9,112 nt of DNA from Pseudoxanthomonas sp. (GTDB lineage Bacteria > Pseudomonadota > Gammaproteobacteria > Xanthomonadales > Xanthomonadaceae): NCBI GenBank assembly GCA_026785795.1, contig JAJAZJ010000311.1, positions 1 to 9,112 on the forward strand, given 5' to 3'. Positions within the stretch are counted from its first letter, which is position 1. Every line of letters starts with the position of its first letter. The notes beneath the pieces were generated by a model that was not told the origin of the DNA, did no database searches, and was given only the letters and a program-made list of their open reading frames with translations. The position numbers and the translations under genes were made by a program. Of this stretch, positions 6,636 through 9,112 are shown piece by piece.

Positions 6636-6641
6636 TATGCT
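6612..6641 (+). promoter_or_regulatory. Candidate gcvR-bcp promoter
   Basis: TTGCGG (-35, 6612-6617) and TATGCT (-10, 6636-6641) are 18 bp apart, the same layout and -35 as the tRNA-Glu promoter candidate. The predicted transcript start near 6648 leaves about 41 nt before the ATG at 6689. It falls on the alternative upstream ATG at 6647, which argues against that start. Confidence 0.55.
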
Positions 6642-6688
6642 GGGCCATGCATCGGGTACCTGCCCGGTCGCCATTCAGACTAGAAGTG

Positions 6689-7264
6689 ATGCCGGAAGCC
6701 CCACAGACCGACTCGAACGCCCGGCCTTCGCCGAACGAGAACCACCTGCTGATCAACGCCTACACGACGCATCCGGAGTCGCCGCTGTTGTCGGTGACCC
6801 GCCGGATTGCAGACAGCGGCTGCAACCTGGTGGATGCGCGACTGTCCACCGTCGGCCGCGATGTGTCGGTGACGGCGCTGGCCACCGGATCGTGGGATGC
6901 GGTGGCCAAGCTGGAAGCCATGCTTACCCGGCTGGAGCGCGAGGAAAGCCTGAAGCTGATCTGGTACCGCACCGGGGCCAAGGTCGTGCAGTCCAACCTG
7001 CTGCCTTACATCGTGGAAGTGGTGGCCGCCGACAAGCCGGGCATCCTGTTCCAGCTGGCCGATTTCTTCGACCGTCAGGGCATCACCATCGAAAACCTGC
7101 AGAGCACCCGCTACCGCGCCATGCAGACTGGTGCGGAGATGTTCTCGGCGCAGGTGACCGTGGGTGTTCCTGCGAACATGCACATCGCCGCGCTGCGCGA
7201 TGACTTCCTGGAATTCTGCGACCATCTGAATCTGGACGCGATCATGGACCCGATGAAGTTCTGA
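6689..7264 (+). CDS. gcvR: GcvR-like tandem ACT-domain regulator
   Basis: The 191-residue product has the length and two-ACT layout of E. coli GcvR (190), a regulator without a DNA-binding domain that binds the activator GcvA and blocks activation of the glycine cleavage operon when glycine is scarce. The first ACT domain spans about 18-92 ([28 protein letters not shown]; GcvR has the like CGCNIEDSRL and GSWNAI). The second spans about 106-186 ([19 protein letters not shown]). The first domain lacks the DRPGI turn normally seen at the ligand site and reads HPESPLL instead. The start is uncertain: ATG 6689 is preferred, while ATG 6647 would add 14 residues but lies at the predicted transcript start. 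No gcv genes or gcvA are nearby, so its target here is inferred from the family. bcp follows after 4 nt. Confidence 0.88.
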   Translation: MPEAPQTDSNARPSPNENHLLINAYTTHPESPLLSVTRRIADSGCNLVDARLSTVGRDVSVTALATGSWDAVAKLEAMLTRLEREESLKLIWYRTGAKVVQSNLLPYIVEVVAADKPGILFQLADFFDRQGITIENLQSTRYRAMQTGAEMFSAQVTVGVPANMHIAALRDDFLEFCDHLNLDAIMDPMKF

Positions 7265-7268
7265 ACCG

Positions 7269-7751
7269 ATGACCACACCCGGCACGGCACTTGGCAAGAC
7301 CACGCTGAAGCTTTCACTCGCACTGTCCGGCGGGGGAAGCGCCACGCTTTCCGACTATGCCGGGCAATGGCTGGTGCTGTACTTCTATCCGAAGGACTGC
7401 ACGCCGGGCTGCACCACCGAAGGCATCGACTTCAACGCGCTGCTTCCGAAGTTCGGTAAATTGAACGCATCGGTGCTGGGCGTCTCGCGTGACTCGGTCA
7501 AGTCGCACGACAATTTCTGCGCCAAGCAGGGCTTCAGGTTCCCCCTGGTCAGCGATGCGGACCATGCCCTGTGCACGGCGTTCGACGTGATACAGGAAAA
7601 GAACATGTACGGGCGCAAGGTGCTGGGCATCGTGCGCAGCACCTTCCTGATCTCGCCCGACGGCCGCATCGTCCACGAGTGGCGTGGAGTCAAGGTCCCC
7701 GGCCATGCCCAGGCCGTGCTCGAGGCACTGAAGGTCGCCAGCAAGCAGTGA
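7269..7751 (+). CDS. bcp: Thioredoxin-dependent peroxiredoxin, Bcp/PrxQ
   Basis: This 160-residue atypical 2-Cys peroxiredoxin reduces hydrogen peroxide and organic hydroperoxides in the cytoplasm and is recycled by thioredoxin. The active-site stretch FYPKDCTPGCTTEG contains the peroxidatic C48 in TPGC. C84 in HDNFCAKQGF matches, at the same residue number, the resolving cysteine reported for Xanthomonas campestris PrxQ (C48/C84), unlike E. coli Bcp, where the second cysteine lies five residues after the first. R123 in the stretch IVRSTFL and the terminal helix are also typical. Two further cysteines are present: C44, four residues before C48, and C102. The ATG lies 4 nt after the gcvR stop, so the two genes are probably co-transcribed; no separate promoter is seen. 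Confidence 0.96.
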   Translation: MTTPGTALGKTTLKLSLALSGGGSATLSDYAGQWLVLYFYPKDCTPGCTTEGIDFNALLPKFGKLNASVLGVSRDSVKSHDNFCAKQGFRFPLVSDADHALCTAFDVIQEKNMYGRKVLGIVRSTFLISPDGRIVHEWRGVKVPGHAQAVLEALKVASKQ

Positions 7752-7796
7752 CCCACGCCGTCCCGCCCTGCTCCCCACTGCCCCGCCACGCGGGCT

Positions 7797-7833
7797 GCGG
7801 TGGACTGCCGCTGTTCCGCCGCACATCCACCGC
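7797..7833. repeat. 8-bp inverted repeat between bcp and the PhoH gene
   Basis: GCGGTGGA (7797-7804) and TCCACCGC (7826-7833) are perfect inverted arms with a 21-nt spacer. In RNA this would form a stable stem, but no T run follows, so it is not a standard intrinsic terminator. The 122-nt gap otherwise shows a small CCCGC-CAC-GCGGG hairpin just upstream and no clear -35/-10 pair. It may be an mRNA-processing or stabilising hairpin or an operator. Confidence 0.5.
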
Positions 7834-7861
7834 CCTACCTGGACCACACCCCACCCCCTGC

Positions 7862-7865
7862 GAGG
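7862..7865 (+). promoter_or_regulatory. Ribosome-binding site of the PhoH gene
   Basis: GAGG lies 8 nt before the ATG at 7874 and supports that start. Confidence 0.6.
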
Positions 7866-7873
7866 CTGTCTAG

Positions 7874-9112
7874 ATGACCCGAAGCAAGCGCATCTACGTG
7901 TTGGACACCAATGTGCTGATGCACGACCCGACCGCACTGTTCAAGTTCGAGGAACACGATGTGTTCCTGCCCATGCAGGTGATCGAGGAACTGGACAGCG
8001 CAAAGAAAGGCATGACCGAAGTCAGCCGCAACGCGCGCCAGGTCAGCCGCTTCCTCAATGAACTGATCGAGGGAGCCGGCGCCGCACAGATTGATGCCGG
8101 TATCACCCTGAGCCACCCGCAGGGGCTGCAGCTGAAATCGCAGAGCGCCATCGGCAAGCTCTATTTCCAGACCAAGCCTGTCGCTCCCGGCCGCACGTTC
8201 GAAACCGTCGCCCCGGACAACAAGATCCTGGCTTCCGTGCTTGAACTGCGCGAGGAGCACCCGGACATGCCGGTGATCCTGGTGTCGAAGGACATCAACC
8301 TGCGGATCAAGGCCGCGATCAGCGGCCTGGTTGCCGAGGACTACGAGAACGACCGTGCGCTGGACGATTTCAGCCTGCTGTTCACCGGCGCCACCGAACT
8401 GTCCACCGACTTCTGGGACCGCCACGAAAAAGACCTGCGCTCGTGGAGCGACAAGTCGGGCCGCACCAGCTACGAAGTCAGCATGAACGAGGACGAGGAC
8501 TGGTATCCCAACCAGTTCCTGTACCTGCCGGGCGAGGAGGAAGTGGAATTCCGCGTGGCCAGGATAGGCACCGACAAGAAGGCCACGCTGGCCCTGGCCG
8601 ATGACTATCGAAGCAGCCAGCACGCCGTATGGGGCATCACCGCGCGCAACCGCGAGCAGAACTTCGCACTCAACGCGCTCATGGACCCGGAAATCGACTT
8701 CGTCAGCCTGCTCGGCACGGCCGGCACCGGCAAGACCCTGCTGGCGCTGGCCGCGGGCCTGGCCCAAACCATGGACCAGCAGCGCTATCGGGAGATCATC
8801 ATGACCCGCGCCACGGTCAGCGTGGGCGAGGATATCGGCTTCCTGCCCGGCACCGAAGAGGAGAAGATGACCCCGTGGATGGGCGCGCTCACCGACAACC
8901 TGGAAGTGCTGACCCATACCGACGACCACGGTGCCTGGGGGCGTGGCGCCACCAACGACCTGCTCGCATCGCGAATCAAGATCCGTTCGATGAACTTCAT
9001 GCGCGGTCGCACCTTCCTCAATCGCTGGGTGATCGTCGACGAGGCGCAGAACCTGACGCCCAAACAGATGAAAACGCTGATCACCCGCGCCGGCCCGGGC
9101 ACCAAGATCATC
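7874..9112 (+). CDS. PIN-domain PhoH-family ATPase (partial, C terminus missing)
   Basis: The open frame gives 413 residues and continues past the window; relatives are roughly 460 residues long, so only the end is missing. The N-terminal part (about 7-145) is a PIN ribonuclease-like domain starting YVLDTNVLMHDP, with acidic candidates D11, E39 and D41 (VIEELDSAKKG) and D140 (LVSKDINLR). The C-terminal part is a PhoH ATPase with Walker A GTAGTGKT (281-288) and Walker B VIVDEAQN (386-393), plus the motif MTRATVSVGEDIGFLPG. Proteins of this PhoH2/YlaK-like type have been linked to RNA unwinding and cleavage; the cellular role in this organism is unknown. It is distinct from YbeZ-type PhoH, which lacks the PIN domain. 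It lies 122 nt after bcp on the same strand and may share its transcript. No symbol is given because PhoH naming is inconsistent. Confidence 0.95.
   Translation, partial: MTRSKRIYVLDTNVLMHDPTALFKFEEHDVFLPMQVIEELDSAKKGMTEVSRNARQVSRFLNELIEGAGAAQIDAGITLSHPQGLQLKSQSAIGKLYFQTKPVAPGRTFETVAPDNKILASVLELREEHPDMPVILVSKDINLRIKAAISGLVAEDYENDRALDDFSLLFTGATELSTDFWDRHEKDLRSWSDKSGRTSYEVSMNEDEDWYPNQFLYLPGEEEVEFRVARIGTDKKATLALADDYRSSQHAVWGITARNREQNFALNALMDPEIDFVSLLGTAGTGKTLLALAAGLAQTMDQQRYREIIMTRATVSVGEDIGFLPGTEEEKMTPWMGALTDNLEVLTHTDDHGAWGRGATNDLLASRIKIRSMNFMRGRTFLNRWVIVDEAQNLTPKQMKTLITRAGPGTKII

Noticed and set aside
5518..7203. 561-codon open frame on the plus strand across dapA and into gcvR
   Set aside because: It runs antisense to dapA and out of frame with gcvR, has low-complexity Arg/Gly/Gln-rich composition and no family motifs. 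Long antisense frames are expected in GC-rich coding DNA.
7835..8929. 364-codon open frame on the minus strand
   Set aside because: It is antisense to the PIN-PhoH gene, which has intact motifs and a ribosome site; the antisense product matches nothing I recognise.
1..9112. An undescribed defence, toxin or mobile system in the window
   Set aside because: Every gene-sized interval is filled by a recognisable core gene in family-typical order, and no accessory gene was found.

Overview
The window is a compact, GC-rich stretch of ordinary bacterial chromosome. The protein sequences and gene order (pcnB-folK-panB-panC-pgi, tRNA-Glu, fdxA, bamC-like/dapA, gcvR-bcp, PIN-PhoH gene) point to a gammaproteobacterium of the Xanthomonadaceae (Stenotrophomonas, Xanthomonas, Pseudoxanthomonas, Luteimonas or a relative). 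The peroxiredoxin has the C48/C84 spacing known from Xanthomonas PrxQ. I see no insertion sequence, phage gene, CRISPR array, toxin-antitoxin pair or other sign of an accessory island. Genus assignment is inference.

Left block (1-4423, minus strand): pcnB (poly(A) polymerase), folK (folate synthesis), panB and panC (pantothenate synthesis) are packed with a 4-nt overlap and gaps of 11 and 9 nt, so they are very likely one operon. After a 109-nt gap comes pgi (glucose-6-phosphate isomerase), cut by the window edge. No panD lies between panC and pgi.

Middle (4424-5105): a tRNA-Glu(CTC) gene diverges from pcnB. Its best promoter overlaps the alternative 5' end of pcnB, which helps decide the pcnB start. 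A T-tailed terminator follows the tRNA. Next comes fdxA, a 7Fe ferredoxin of the Azotobacter FdI type. It faces a convergent dapA/BamC-like lipoprotein pair, and a strong hairpin between them probably terminates both.

Right block (5106-9112): dapA (lysine and cell wall precursor synthesis, TTG start) runs leftward with the short BamC-like lipoprotein gene downstream. gcvR (tandem ACT regulator) runs rightward, followed after 4 nt by bcp/prxQ. The 130-nt dapA-gcvR space holds two opposed promoter candidates that share one 18-bp spacer and an inverted repeat; this is the most interesting regulatory structure here. After a 122-nt gap with an 8-bp inverted repeat comes a PIN-PhoH ATPase gene that runs off the right edge.

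I found no credible undescribed multi-gene system. The findings are regulatory architecture, start-codon choices and residue-level oddities in core genes.
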